Below are positions 35,903 to 49,926 of a stretch of 64,000 nt of DNA, piece after piece (within the stretch, counting starts at the first letter, position 1; every line of letters starts with the position of its first letter). The notes beneath the pieces are model-generated. The model did no database searches and was not told the origin of the DNA. It saw only the letters and a program-made list of their open reading frames with translations. This DNA comes from Aphrocallistes beatrix (Eukaryota > Porifera > Hexactinellida > Sceptrulophora > Aphrocallistidae). Both the position numbers and the translations under genes were made by a program. The stretch spans positions 1,302,001 to 1,366,000 of the forward strand of contig OY725490.1 of NCBI GenBank assembly GCA_963281255.1. Direction: 5' to 3'.

Positions 35903-36490
35903 CGATAGTGATTCTGTCTCCCACATATGATGTGCTAGGAGTCTGAGTTACTGTACCTAGAATTTAAATCTTGGTTTAAGAAGGTTTAAGAGGTACTAAT
36001 GAAATAGAATTTCAATACATTTGTTTAATCATCAATATTATATTTGATTAGACAGTAGAATCTCTATAAATGGGGAAATTTTGTCCATCTTTATTCGATT
36101 ATATAAAAATGAACCTCTATAAGTGGGAAAGTGAGAAATGGGGGAGTCAAGAATTTCAGAAATTATTTTCCTATCCAAATAAACCACTTTAATGGGAGGA
36201 GTGATAACAGTGCGAAATTTTAAAAAATCGCTTGTCCAATTTTCAATTTTTTTGGGCGCGTAATGATGACATCATAACAGAGTGATTTTTGATGAGAGTT
36301 GTATCATATTTTAGATATATTAATATACATATGCTATTAAAATTTCAGCCTTTTATATAATATCACCTAAAATGGCTGAGTTAGAGTCGAAAAACTGATA
36401 TTTCTAATTATAAAAAAGGTTACAATGACATTATAATGCCATGATATGACGAAAAAAACCCAGCGTGAAGTGATTTCCAAACGAACTCAT
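35903..36490 (-). pseudogene. Relic E: 5' end of a gene A-type receptor
   Basis: Two pieces remain. The signal-peptide exon (36451-36490) reads MSSFGNHFTLGF, then runs into R1 sequence and loses its donor. The beginning of the Ig-like exon (35903-35954) reads TVTQTPSTSYVGDRIT after an intact attctag acceptor and then ends abruptly; the first cysteine codon has become tyrosine. A pogo relic and a degenerate R1 fragment (36234-36450) fill the intron. No FN3, transmembrane or tail exons. Confidence 0.75.
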
Positions 36491-38533
36491 TCTGACAGAA
36501 GATGATACCTCAAAATGATATGTCAGGCTGTTAGAAAAACTATAAAGCATAAATGTAAACAAAATTTATGAATTTTATTAGTACTCTAGGGGTCTGAATA
36601 AACGCCTCCCTGCTTATTTATTCATGGATTTTCTTTTACTCTCCTATGCTTATCCCAACCTCCCTGTTAATTAATTTAGTAATTTATTTCAATTTTTTAT
36701 CCCAATATAGCTTTCTTTGGATGTTTTGTATCAATTATTCTGAATTCTATAAGATACAGTAAGAACCTCCATTCTCTACTTATTATTTTGTACTGTAATC
36801 ACAAGACATTGAGCGAAAAAGTTGAATAATCCAAAAATAGTCATTTCAAATCATTTTTAGGTAATAATACATCTGAACATCTCATTCTTGAAATTCGAAC
36901 TAAGAAAAATAATAATTATCCATCTTTACGTTTTGATCTAGCGTTTATCCTTACTATTAAAACTCGATTAATGTAGTATATATGTGTGTATATATCTATA
37001 TATCTGTAACGAATTGATTGAAGAAACTGCCAGTCACAGAAAGCTGATTTTTGACATGTGGGAGTTTTTTTGCTATGGCTCCATTAAGTTCTGAGCTCAG
37101 ACGAAAATGTCGACTCATCATGGAATTATGACGTCATTGCCACATTTTTAAAAGTTAAGCAATACAGTTATTCGAGCATAACTCAGCCATTATAGGAGAT
37201 AGAATGCTGAAATTTTAATAGATTATGTATATTAATATATCTAACCTATGGCACAACTATCATCAAAAAATGATGACTCATCAATTTGTTATGACGTCAT
37301 CATTACTCATCAAAAATTTTAAAAATTGACAAATTCGGTGATTTTTCTTGCGATATCGATTATAACAGTGGGACAGACGTATTTAGAGATGTTTTCTCCC
37401 ATATAATTAATCAATGGTGACCACAGGCGCCCCCGGTGGACAGTGTCCGCCAGCCTCGCAGCGCAAGCAAGCGAAGCGCGCTTGTAATTATCTATATTTC
37501 GATTATTTTAACAAACCTCGCTAAAAACGATCATAGCGAAATAATAGCCTTAATCAAGGGTAAATTACGGCGTAGAGATCAAAATTGAAAAATTGTACAG
37601 AAAGCCAACTTCGGACAGGAATGAGGTTGAAATTTGTAGGTTTTGAAGCGATATTTTAGCGTTTTCTCCGAAAATGGTACGTTTATATCTGACCAATCAG
37701 CATCGAGTATTTTTAGCAATGCTTACTCATAATTTCTTTGAGACTGAAAAATTATTGGCGTATGTTGCTGCCTGATCAAATCATTGACTTCAATCGTTTA
37801 TATATCTTAAGTATAGCATCAATTTAATTTCGCTTAATCAACGATTACCGTATTGCTTCGAATAAGCGCCGGGCGCTTATTTATTTCGTGCACCCTTTAG
37901 ACCCGGCGCTTATTTTTTTCATTCGCTATTTTGACCCGGCGCTCTTTTTTTTGTTTATTACATTGACTGGCACTTTTATTTTTGCCACAACTGAGAATGT
38001 TAGTTCTATTAAAAAAAGGATAATGCAATGTTTCAAAAAGCACTTGTATCTATGCCACTACTGAGAATACTAGTTTGATATGATGTTCTGAGAAGTAAAA
38101 TGCCCCGGCGTCCGACGCTTATTCGAGCCCCGGCGCTTATTCAGGGAAATACGGTATATAACATCGTGATAATAATGGTAATAGTTGAAAAGTAAAATTT
38201 GGATTATTCCACCATAACATATTGGGTTTATTGTCTCTGAAATAGGTGGATGTTATTGTTGTAATGGCGCTTGTCTTAATTTATTCCAAATATTGAATCG
38301 TAACACAAGTAAATAAAAAATCAAACAAATGGTATAAACAACCAATTTTCAATAAAATCCTATCTAATAGTCAGTCAAATGAACTTTTAAAACCATTTGA
38401 GCCCAAAGGCCCAAACCAACAGATTACTGAAGCATAAACACTGTTAGTAACAAATAATATAGTAGTCTACATCTTTTTTTCTCTCTTAATGTAAATATGT
38501 TATATCTATGGATTTAAATAAGAATCTTTTGCA
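36491..38533. other. Spacer upstream of relic E and downstream of gene D
   Basis: R1 in reverse orientation occupies 36956-37484. From about 37860 to 38155 a segment repeats cggcgcttattt phrases with inverted ends (ccgtattgcttcgaataagcg and the inverse at 38125-38155), a likely small element. No gene recognised. Confidence 0.6.
36956..37484 (-). repeat. Repeat R1, full-length reverse copy
   Basis: It starts tatccttactattaaaactc, carries a TA-rich tract, the full body, and ends with the gacagtgtccgcc phrase and gcgaagcgcgcttg. It is the most complete copy and useful to define family borders. Confidence 0.75.
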
Positions 38534-41495
38534 TCACTTCAAGTTAGCATAGTGAGTGGGAGGTTGAGTGCTGTCTTGTTTGTGTACAGAACTCATAGGA
38601 ACATAATAGTGAGGAGAATGTTGTTGAGTAGGAGAGCTGATGCTACCACTCATCTTATCTAGATCTATGTACTCGTAAGGATGAGATGGAGCTGTTTTAG
38701 ATGGAGTTTGTGTAGTGTTTAAATGCTTGATCTTTCTTAGTAGAAAGATAACAACTGTTATTAGTAGTAAGTTTATGACTAAACTTATGAAGAGAATCAG
38801 TGCAATGGTGATAGAAATAGGAAGACAAGATGGAAATGAATCTGAACGAATAGTATCAGTAAGATTATGCATTGGTGTAATAGATGAAGATAGAGCAGTA
38901 GATACTGGTAGAGGAGTTAAAGATGGCGGAGTAGGAGGATTATCTAAAGATTACAATAATATAGTAGACCCGGGATATTAAAACATTTATGTTAGACTAT
39001 TGAAATATTATTTTGTCATATAAAGTAAGTGGCATTCATCAATATAGGGTAAGCACCGTCTTCTATAATTGCCCGAGTTACGCCTATGGTGCTATATTAT
39101 AGAAACAATGAAATAATATCATACTTGAATTAAAGGAACATTCCATTGCTGTTCCACTGAATGACTGTCCACACTGTTGTACTATCATCAAGTTAGTTGT
39201 AATGTTAGTTTCTACTCCATCTAGCTGAGTGAAGTTGTGAGCAGTTAGAACTGTACTGTAACTGAGTTGAGAAGATGGTAGAGTGAAGCTAGTACTGTCA
39301 GTGTATGTGTATGTTACACCTTGTCTACTGTGAGAGTAGAGGAGTTGGAGAGAATACGAAATGTCTAATCCTGATACTCCTGATGGCTGTGTAGGTGTAC
39401 TCAATTCCTATATATGAAATATTTAATATTACGATGGATACTCTTGATTGTCTGCAATAAAAGTCCAAATTAGAATATTTCTGATAAAAATAACAAAGTG
39501 CGACATATAAGCTACTTTTAGTAAACAAATTTATTTAACTAATTTTACCAATTCGAAGTGCGATTGGCAGTCAGTTTGTGATATAATTTTCCCCTTACAG
39601 TCATAATCATGTAAGAATGAACTCACCCAATTAACTGTGAGTCCTCCTGTGACATTGTCATATGCAAAACACACATCTTGAGAACTTATCGTTAGTGAGT
39701 AACCTAAATACGTTCATACATTTTATATCATTGTTGATATGGAAACTAACTCTCTTAAAATGATTTGCTACTATAACTCACTTGTAACAGAGTTAACATT
39801 ACTAGAGCTGTTAGTAGAGTTACCAGCACAGCTCATAGCTGTTACTGAGTACTGATAATCAGTGTTGATATTCAGAATAGTGGAGTGAATGTAACTGTTA
39901 GAATTAGTAGTAGCTAGTGGAGATCCATCAAGATACAGAAAATACCTATCTACAGTTCTGTCGCTAGGAGGAGTATTCCATGATAGAGATATGTCAGCTG
40001 AGCAAGTAGCTGTGTTGAAGTTAGATACAGAGCTCTGTAGACCGTTAGAAGGAGAAGGAGGATCTAGTGAATAAAATAGCTATATTATCAAAACTCAATT
40101 GTCATTGCGTGTGTGTATAGGGGAGTATTTGAGAGTATTTTAATAGGTCGTAATATATGAAGATGTGTCATCGATACAATGTTTTCAAACAGACACAATG
40201 GTGAGATCCAGGATGATAAATTTCCGTATGTTCATTATTCAAAAATTATTAGAAGAATTCTTTCAAATGTGAATTCATTAAATTACCCCAATAATAAGTT
40301 GGCAATTAGCTGCGTCAATTTATATATAAAAACTGGATTTTGTAATACATGTAAATAAAAAGTGCGAATGTATGCATCCCTCCTCTAACATCATTTAGTT
40401 TGGTAACTGTATATACATATGGTTGTTTTAGGTTAAAACTTCGAGTACTTTATTTAATACTTTGAATAATGTAGACAACTAATGTAAAAATGCAATACTA
40501 TACATACCAGCTAATGAATTCGGTTGTCCGGACACAAGAACAGGGCTCACAGAAAAGTTCGTAAACTCTCCATGACATCCAAATACAGTAGCAGAGTCAG
40601 AAGGCTGATAACTCTTTATGATGACTCTAATCCCTGGTCTGCTCGTGCTGACACTCAGTCCATCAAGATTAGCACTGTAACGAGACAAGTCTATACCACC
40701 CAGTACTGCGTTTGAGTTAAGAGGACTAATTGAAAAAGGAACTGAAGAGTCGAAGGAAACTTGAGCATCATTTAGCCTGAATTGTACAGAAGACTCCACG
40801 TAGCATACTATCTCAACTTCCTCTCCAATGCAGAGTGGTGAGCTAGGAGAGAATGAAATGCTGCTACCTAGACAAGAGATTTTATTTTTTGAAAATTAAC
40901 AAAAGAAACAGTTTAGCTGACCATTAATTACGTACTACCAGACATTAACACTATTTTTAGAGATTTAATTCTATGCTGCTAGTAGTACTAGTGTAATTTG
41001 ATGGGGGGAACAATGATATTCTGCGAGCCATGCGAAATTTTAGAATTCTCTGAGAGAATCCGAAATGATTAATCACTTAAAACTGTAAAGGCAAGAAAAG
41101 TATATCATTATCGGTTAGGAAATTGTCCTTGCCTATCAAATGGCACCATTTAATAATGCCTATTATTTGTAGTCTAGGAGATATGGCCTAAGTTAATCTA
41201 ATTACTTATTCCTAGCAACGCAGAAATGTGTAAACTTGAATGTTTCAACATATTTCTAAACAACTATTCGATATATGATATTATATTGATGGTTGAACAT
41301 TAATTTGGCGGTTGAAAACCATTAAGACATCAAACAGGCAAAATCCTTTGATTTCTAAAATGTTTTAGACCACAGAATCTCTGATATTTCTTAATTTAAT
41401 GATAGCGCATAAACTGAAGTTATATGAAAAAGTAACATACCTTGAGAATGTGCTTGACTTGTAGATAAGATTAAGGTGTAGATAAATAGAAACAT
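38534..41495 (-). CDS. Gene D: Ig-like/FN3 transmembrane receptor with YVPM tail
   Basis: Six exons: 41441-41495, 40508-40867, 39782-40063, 39627-39703, 39125-39407, 38534-38943. Every junction has AG/GT borders and consistent phase; total 488 codons. The signal peptide starts MFLFIYTLILSTSQ. The Ig-like domain (19-138) has cysteines in VEIVC and SDSATVFGC and is very different from that of A. The FN3 domain (139-232) and split FN3 (233-352) are nearly identical to A at DNA level. The last exon combines stalk, transmembrane helix (ISITIALILFISLVINLLLI) and tail. The tail carries YEYIDL, YYVPM and a terminal YANLK. YVPM is the classical p85 PI3-kinase docking sequence; EYIDL resembles an ITIM half. 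Likely a surface receptor signalling through SH2 proteins. Confidence 0.88.
40868..41440. other. Intron 1 of gene D
   Basis: No repeat border or coding frame recognised in this 573-bp intron. Donor gtatgt and a tctag acceptor are clear. Confidence 0.6.
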
Positions 41496-41859
41496 CTTGA
41501 AAATAGTAGCATCCAGCAATGAGAAGCTAACTCAAATATCTAGCTGTAAACAACAACAACAACAATGTAACACATGCAACTAATGGACATATTATACAGG
41601 GCCATAGCCACCGGTCCGGTTGGAATAGTAAACTTATATATCAACAGTATCATTTAAAATTGTTGGTATAGGAGTGCATGAAACAATACAATAATGAATG
41701 AGTTGCTTAACTTTCCCATAAATTTAACTTTATAATTGATGGGTCATTTTTCGCGTGAGCCATGGGTAGGCGAAAGTGACCCATGGTCCACCATGATGTG
41801 GATACTTTTCATAAATCAAGTTAGAATACTGATTAGTAAGAGCAGGGGCACCAACTTCG

Positions 41860-41990
41860 AAATTTATGGGAAAATTTTTAGTTCTAGGGGGGGCTCAGCT
41901 CTAAAATTTGTATTGCGTCTTGGGCCATCTTCAAATCCAGGGGGGGCTCGAGCCCCCCCAGCACCCCAGGTTCGGCGTCTATGAGTGAGA
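41860..41990. repeat. Relic of a gggggg-type small element
   Basis: Phrases such as ggggggctcagctctaaaat and gggggggctcgagccccccc, followed by ggcgtctatgag, resemble the element at 46370-46500. Only part of it is visible. Confidence 0.45.
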
Positions 41991-42445
41991 GTATGAGTAC
42001 CCTTTAGTTTGTGCCAATCCTGAGCAATTGTTGTCGAGTAGGTGAATATAAATATTAAGAATAAATAAATAATTTTTTATTACATATTACAAGCATACGT
42101 ATTTTACACCTAAGGTTGGTGTCTTAATGGAGCTGCATTATCAGCATGTCGCTAGACATTTTATCTTTTTACTTTATCTAGTAACTTTGTACATACTACA
42201 TCTAATGAATACAGAATACATAATACATATATCTCATAAATACTTGTACATTTTAAAAACCAAACAGAATGTAAAAACAAACAAAGTTCAAATATAATCC
42301 ATTTATCTAGTATTGAGTTTTCAGTAAATACACAGTAACAACGATAATAATGAAAAGAGTGTATAATTTACAATGGTAAAATTATTCTTCCATTTACAAA
42401 AGTTTGATAATGATAAATGCATATATGTCAATACAATGCTACCCA

Positions 42446-45400
42446 TCACTTCAAGTTAGCATACTGAGTAGGGGTTTGAGTGCTATCTTGTTTGTTTATA
42501 GGGTTCATAGGAACATAATCCTGAGGAGATTGTTGTTGAGTAGGAGAGCTGATGTTACCACTCATCTTGTCTATCTCTATGTACTCGTAAGGACGTGCTG
42601 GGACTGATTTAGATACTGAGACCAATTGTTTATTCCTTTTTGCCATGAAGATGACTATAATCACACATGTTATATTGAGAGCCAAACTTAAAGTGAAGAG
42701 CAAAATAACTATGATCAGCATTGGAAGTATGAATGGAGGTGAGAAACCTAAAGCATTATAAAAAATCAAGTTGGTTTACTAAAACTATTAAACTATTTAA
42801 ATGTAAAATATTAGTATCATTTCTCATTGCTATCACCACTATGAGAAAATTAACATCAAGGGTATTAACATTATTACTAGAGAATAAAGGGTTAAAAAGG
42901 CTAAAATTCGATCAATTGTGTTAGCTTTGAAATTTTCCAAAAAGCTTTATTTTGGACAAAGTACTTGTTAAACCTTCCTATTACCACAATCATCACATGA
43001 GACAACTTGTAACGGGAGCTTTTTTGCAAATTTTTCAATCGCCAAACCTTTGTGTCAGTCTAACTCAGCGAGTTTTCATGCTATTATGATTCTCTTGACG
43101 GGAATCAACGCAGAATATGCACTTCATGTGCTTATAATCGAGTTTTTTCGAGTTATGGAGTTCTAATTTTAAAAGTCTCACGAATTTTGGTGGTGCTTGA
43201 ACTTTAGAGCACCATTACTCGCAAAAACTCGATTGAAGTAAAGCCCATGAAGTGAAAACAAGGACCATACTGCATTGATTCCCGTCAAGAGAATCACGAT
43301 AGCATGAAAACTCGCTGAGTTAGACTGACACAAAGGTTTGGCGGTTGAAATTTTTGCAGCTCCCGTTACAAGTAGTCCTATGTGACGATTGTGGTAAAAG
43401 GAAATTTTAACAAGTACTTTGTCTAAAATAAGGCTTTTTGGAAAATTTCAAAATTGACACAATTGCTGAACTTTGCCGTTAGTACTACTAATTGGAAAGA
43501 ACTGCTACAAACAGAAAAATTTGTTTGCCCAAACACAATAACTTAATCACTATTATTTGTAAATTTTATTGCTATCTTAATAAAAACAAGCGCGCTTCGC
43601 TTGCTTGCGCTGCGCGGCTTGCGGACACTGCGTGTCCGCAGATTTACCCAGTGGGCGCTTGCGGATATTAGAGAAACAATACGTCACTTTCTTGTTTTAT
43701 ACTAAGTACGCTGAATTGTCTTGATGAAATCAGAACTGTAGCAGAAATTGTTTCGTGATAAATATAATTTACTTCGCATTAAGTCAATTAATCTGAATGT
43801 AAGCTCAATTTGAATACACAAAGTTCACATTGCTAAAGATTATTATACTTAGTAAATAATCAATTCCAGTCCCTGTCGTTAAAAGTTATTTTATAATCGA
43901 ATTGATTGATCGTAGCATATAACACACTTTAATTGTTGTTAACGATCAAATTATAGACACAAAATAGCAGTATTCAGTCATTTATATGAAATAGAATCCC
44001 GTGAATGACATTATAAAAGGCTGATAATTGATTGGTTCACATAAACCAATGAATTTCAATCACAATTAGTTCTTTTGATTGTATGCATAAGTCACTACTA
44101 TTTTATTCCAATGTATTTGCATTATAAAATAATCGAATTTGATTGGTCAGCACATTTTGTCACTTATCTCGGCGAGGTGTGAACATTTCGCTTAGATCTT
44201 CGAACTTAATCCTAGATTCATCATTTGACACCTCCATGCCAATTTTCGTATTTCTACGACTTACCAATTCTTCAATCAATTCGGACAAACAAACAAACAA
44301 ACAAACAAACAAACAAAAAAAAAATAAAAAAATCCTGGAGTTTTAATATATAAGATTCATGATGAAATTTGAATATATTCATCCGTAAGCCAACAATATT
44401 TACTATTTAATAACAAGTTCTTCTTTATTTGAGCAGCTTAAGTGGCAAGTGTGCGATTTCCAACTTGTGGCTAATTTTATTTTTAATTTTTCTACTTACT
44501 GGTAAGAGCGGAATTGTGAGGTACTGTTGTAGTGGAGAAAGTTGATGAAACGGTTGGAATAGAAGGATTATCTAAAGAAATAGTATTTACAAACACTTCC
44601 ATCGCTTGCACTGCATGGCTTGCCGATACTGTGTCCGCTTCAGTCGCCCTTTGGGCGACTCTCTATATAAAATGGTCTTGCTAGCCCCAAATTAACTTAC
44701 AAAAATATTCGCAAAATTATTTCAAAATTGATAGCATCTATTATAAAAAACAATGACATAATTAACATTATTTCGTAGTACGATCTTTGGAATTTATGCT
44801 GCTAAAACCCTAAAACCCCAGGTCAGCAGTTAAAAGTTAGCCCTAGCATATTTTCGTTTTCTTAATATATCTTTTGTAAACAAAACAAAAGCAAATATTT
44901 ATCATATAGTTTTGAAGATACAACATTCGAATGGTCATGTAATGCCAATATTGATATACAATACCATATACACTGATACTAGCTTCATTCAAAAATATCA
45001 TACTTGTATAATATCCGATATGTTGATATTTTTTGACATCACGATTATTGATGACAATACTTGCACAATCCAAATTAAGACATGCCAACTGTACATATAG
45101 ACACAAATAAGTATAAATCGAATTTTTTGTTTAGATAGAACGTTTGAACTTAAATTACAGGTGCATAATAATATATGTTCGATGATGACACTCAGAAACT
45201 GATAATAATGAACCTTCGCTATACTACAGCTCAAGTGCTATAAATGACTAAAAGAAATGAACTTCATACCTATAGTTAAGAAACAGCCCACTGCTGTTCC
45301 ACTGAATGACTGTCCACACTGCTGTACTATCATCAAGTTAGCTGCTATGTTAGTCTGTACTCCATCTAGCTGAGTGAAGTTGTGAGCAGTTAGAACTGTA

Positions 45401-48400
45401 TTGTAACTGAGTCGAGAAGATGGTAGAGTGAAGCTAATACTGTCAGTGTATGTGTCTGTTACATCTTGTCTACTGTGAGAGTAGAGGAGCTGGAGAGAAT
45501 ACGAAATGTCTAATCCTGAAACTCCTGTTGGCTGTGTAGCAGGTATACTCAATTCCTATAAAGTAATTCCAAATTTAATGTAAAATGCTAAAATAATAAA
45601 TGCTCTTATTTAACCATTGGAGAACTTTTTTAGTGTGTGCTTCCTCATACAATTTTATAGGTGCACAGTTCTAAAATGAGTATTGATGTCCGACCATAAT
45701 CTCTCCCCTAGCAACTATATATACATTACACCTTCGCTAATCCGAACAACTTTGTACCAAAGATCGAAAAATGGTTCGGATTAGTGTATTCCTTCCGATT
45801 AGTAAAATAACAATTCAATGGGGATTTAACGATAACAAGCGCGCTTCCCTTGCGCTGCGGGACTTGCGAACACTTTGTGTCCGCAGAGTCTCCCTGCGGG
45901 CGCTTTGGAGTTACTCAATTTAACTTATTTTGGGAATTTGTTTACTTTCTATAAATATTGTAAACAAATATTAACAATTAACTTCTCAAATAGCTTCGAG
46001 AATATGATATTCGAAATCTACACCGCTAAAAACCACATGTCACAGTTTGTCTTTTTTACCTACTCTAATCATAGCGGTTACTACATGTATAATGGCTAGT
46101 TTTGTTGGTTGCCCAGTGATGTTCAAAGCTTTTTATCTAAAAGTAGAAGGTTCCAAGGTGAGGCGCATAAATGCTTCAATTGAGCGGATATTTTCTAACT
46201 TTAGTTTAGTTCAGAACAAACTCGAAATAGATTAGACTTAGAGAACCAGCAAAATTGGTAACATGTTATCGGGAATTGAGAGGTTCAGTGGAGTTTGATT
46301 GGTGATTTGCTTTTCATTTGTTTTGGATTTTCAATGGTGTATTAGATTTGATATGCACCTCTTACCATGGGCGTAGCGACCAAATATTATTTGGGGGGCT
46401 GGATATATTTTAGGGGGACCATTATTCAGATCAAATTTCAAATTTCAAAGTTATTTATTTATTTTGGGGGGGCCAGGCCCCCCCATGGCTACGCCCATGC
46501 CTCTTACAATAAATACACTTATAAAATTAATTATACGTTTTAAATCAAGGACAAAACTGGGAAAATCCGTTTCTGGAGAATAAAACCCATTTTAACCCGA
46601 GTTAAACTAATTAAACCCGGGTTTTACCCGGATTTAACCCACTGGGCTGGGCAAAACCTATTTAACCCGGGTTAAATTCCAACCCTGCTATACACATTAT
46701 TGTTTTGTATTAATAGCAATGATAGCCTTAATAGTGTCGTACAATGATTTTTATTGAGAGAGTGAATCCGTACATAGTATTGTATAGAAAAGGTGTGAAA
46801 ATTTCGCTCTGATCTTCGAACTTAATCGTAGACTTTTTTACCTGTGTGATAAAATTCACATTTCTAGCACCTCTCAGTTCCTCAATCAATTCTGCACAAA
46901 CAAAACAAAAACATTGCGTTTTAACATTTCCAAGCGCGCATCACTTGCTTGCGCTGCGCGGCTTGCAGACACTTTGTGTCCGCCGGAGGCCTGTGGTCAC
47001 TTTGATTAATTATTAGGGAGATAACATCTCTAAATATGTTTGTCTAACAGTTAAATTAAATTTTTGTAGCGTAATGATGACGCCAAAAATAGGGTGATGA
47101 GTCTTCATTTTTGATGAGAGTTGTATCTTATGTGAGATATATTAATATACCGTAAACTGGGGCGACTTTGGCCCACAATAGCAGTTTTAATAAAATACTC
47201 AAACTTACGAATCAATGTGATTACATTGATAATGTGTTGAATGAAACTCTCAATATAGCCACAGGCATAGCATTCTAATACACTAAGGCAATGGCGCAGG
47301 CCTTTTTTTCTGGACCATGGATTGGTTAAACGAGCTAAGTGAATTTATCACTAATTATCAATTTAACATTTGTTCGCTTTCTATTTGTCCACCACACTTA
47401 CTAAAGTCATATCATTGAGCCCAAAAGGTTAAGTACTTAATAAATGAGCGTTTATAATCATAATATTAATTGCAAACAAACAAATACATTCGAAATAGAT
47501 TCATAGCACAGCACGGCAAGACTAACAATATACACTAAGTAGAAATAATCATTATTGAAATGGTGAATTACATAAATTAAAATTAGTAAACTGAAGGATG
47601 TTATGAAGAGAAGATAATATTCTAAGATTAAGGAAGATTAAAACGTTGTTATTCCGTTAGACATCACTTCTCTCTCTTCATCCTTTATCCCGTCTTGTCA
47701 CACCATTCCTACGAAAGAGAAGGATTATTCATAGCCTACTATAATAAGGTCTCAGAGTAACTTGCGAATTAGGCACTAGGGATGCAGTAGAAGATGGTTG
47801 AAGAAATACATGAGCTGCCTTAAATCATTAACAAAGCACAATAGAGCTTAAGAATGTATTACCAGCATATATAAATATGGTGTCAAAGCACCCATATCCG
47901 TTGTTTAAATTTAGATTAGTCATCAAATGATTGCGCAACAGGTTATATTTGGGTCAAATTTAGTGATTTTCAGAGGCCGTTTAAGGGCACTTCTAAGTGT
48001 TTTTATTATAAAGTTTTTCGCATAGAACTGAGAAGTGAATGTGTTAATACTAAAAATTTGGAATTTTTTCATGGAATGTTCTTACATTCCAGTGTTGCCA
48101 TGGAAACGTGTTTAGGTCAGTTGGGGCTATATCTTGAAAACAGCGATAGCTAGACATTCAAATTTAATCCCATTTGATAGCAAATAGGCTACTTCCTATT
48201 AAGCTATAATACAATTTCTATGTCTTAATTCAATAATTTACGAGTTATTAGACAATTTATCATTTTGGTCACATTTGGTAATTTGTCGAATATCTCGTAA
48301 ACCATTGAATTTAGACACAGAAATTGTATTATAGCTAAATAGGAAGTCGCCTATTTGCTATCAAATGGGATTAAATTTGAATGTCTAGCTATCGCTGTTT

Positions 48401-49891
48401 TCAAGATATAGCCCCAACTGACCAAAACACGTTTCCATAGCAACACTGGAATGTAAGAACATTCCATGAAAAATTCCAAATTTTTAGTATTAACACATTC
48501 ACTTCTCAGTTCTATGCGAAAAACTTTATAATAAAAACACTTAGAAGTGCCCTTAAACGGCCTCTGAAAATCACTAAATTTGACCCAAATATAACCTGTT
48601 GCGCAATCATTTGATGACTAATCTAAATTTTAACAACGGATATGGGTGCTTTGACACCATATTTATATATGCTGGTAATACATTCCTAAGCTCTATTGTG
48701 CTTTGTTAATGATTTGCAGCTTATGTATTTCTTCATCCATCTTCTACCGCATCCCTGGTTAAGTTACTCTTAGGCCTTATATATAGTAGGCTATGGATTA
48801 TTATACTTCACAACGATACAATTCTCTCACACATATCAATCCATTTGTCATCAGCTATGATTAAAATTAATACTAGTAATTTAGTATGAGTTGAACCGGG
48901 ATAAAACTGTTTTCGAAGAACTTGAGAGTTAGCAATTTGATGAAAGTTTTATGGATAATACAAGTAGTAACGCAGTCGATAACAGCAATATATGGATATG
49001 GATACATAAGTGACCCCTGTCTAATAAATCTATGATAATTTATTGAGATCCCTTATCAGTTGTTAAATAGGTTAGATTTTTGTATAAGAGAAAACTGCAC
49101 ACCCAGCCACGTTATTAGGTTAAATACATTTCTTTATTAAAATCCCTGCAAACTATTCAAATATTCTTCAAGAGCTATAACTACTGTTAATAGTAAAGTT
49201 GTTTCAGCTCTAAAAAGACCTTCAGTGGGGATGCGGGCAGGCGTTATATCATGACCATTATCTCATTATTTTATAATATAATCAAGGCTGATAATTTGAT
49301 ATATAATTGGCTACAAACATTTAATTCACACATTGAAGTATCAATAACCATCAATATATTTTGAAATGCTGGTATATCGACTCGATCATTATATTCAACA
49401 AGCGCGCTTCGCTTGCTTGCGCTGCGCGGCTGGCGGACACTTTGTGTCCGCCGGAGGCTCCCTTCGGTCGCTTGGAGGTGACATTGGTTAATTAAACGGG
49501 ATATATCATCTCTAAATATGTCCATCTTAGTTTTAAAATCGATATCACTCGAAAAAACACCAAATTTGTCAATTTTTAAAATTTTGATGAGTAATGATGA
49601 CGTCATAGCAAAGTGATGAGTCATCATTTTTTGATGATAGTTACATCATATGTGAGACGTGTTAGGATACAGATTCTATTAAAATCTCAGCCTTCTATCT
49701 CCTATAATGGCTGAGTTATGCCCGAATAACTGTGTTGCTTAACTTTTAAAAATGTGACAATGACGTCATAATTCCATGATGAGTCGACATTTTCGTCTGA
49801 GCTCAGAACTTACTGGAGCCATAGCCAAAAGACTCCCACATGCCAAAAATCAGCTTTCTGGGCCCGGCAGTTTCTTCAATCAATTCGTTAC

Positions 49892-49926
<35 letters not shown>

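Noticed and set aside
47722-48804. Assembly artefact explanation for the long inverted repeat
   Set aside because: The arms differ at scattered positions, which an artificial mirror duplication would not show; not excluded completely.
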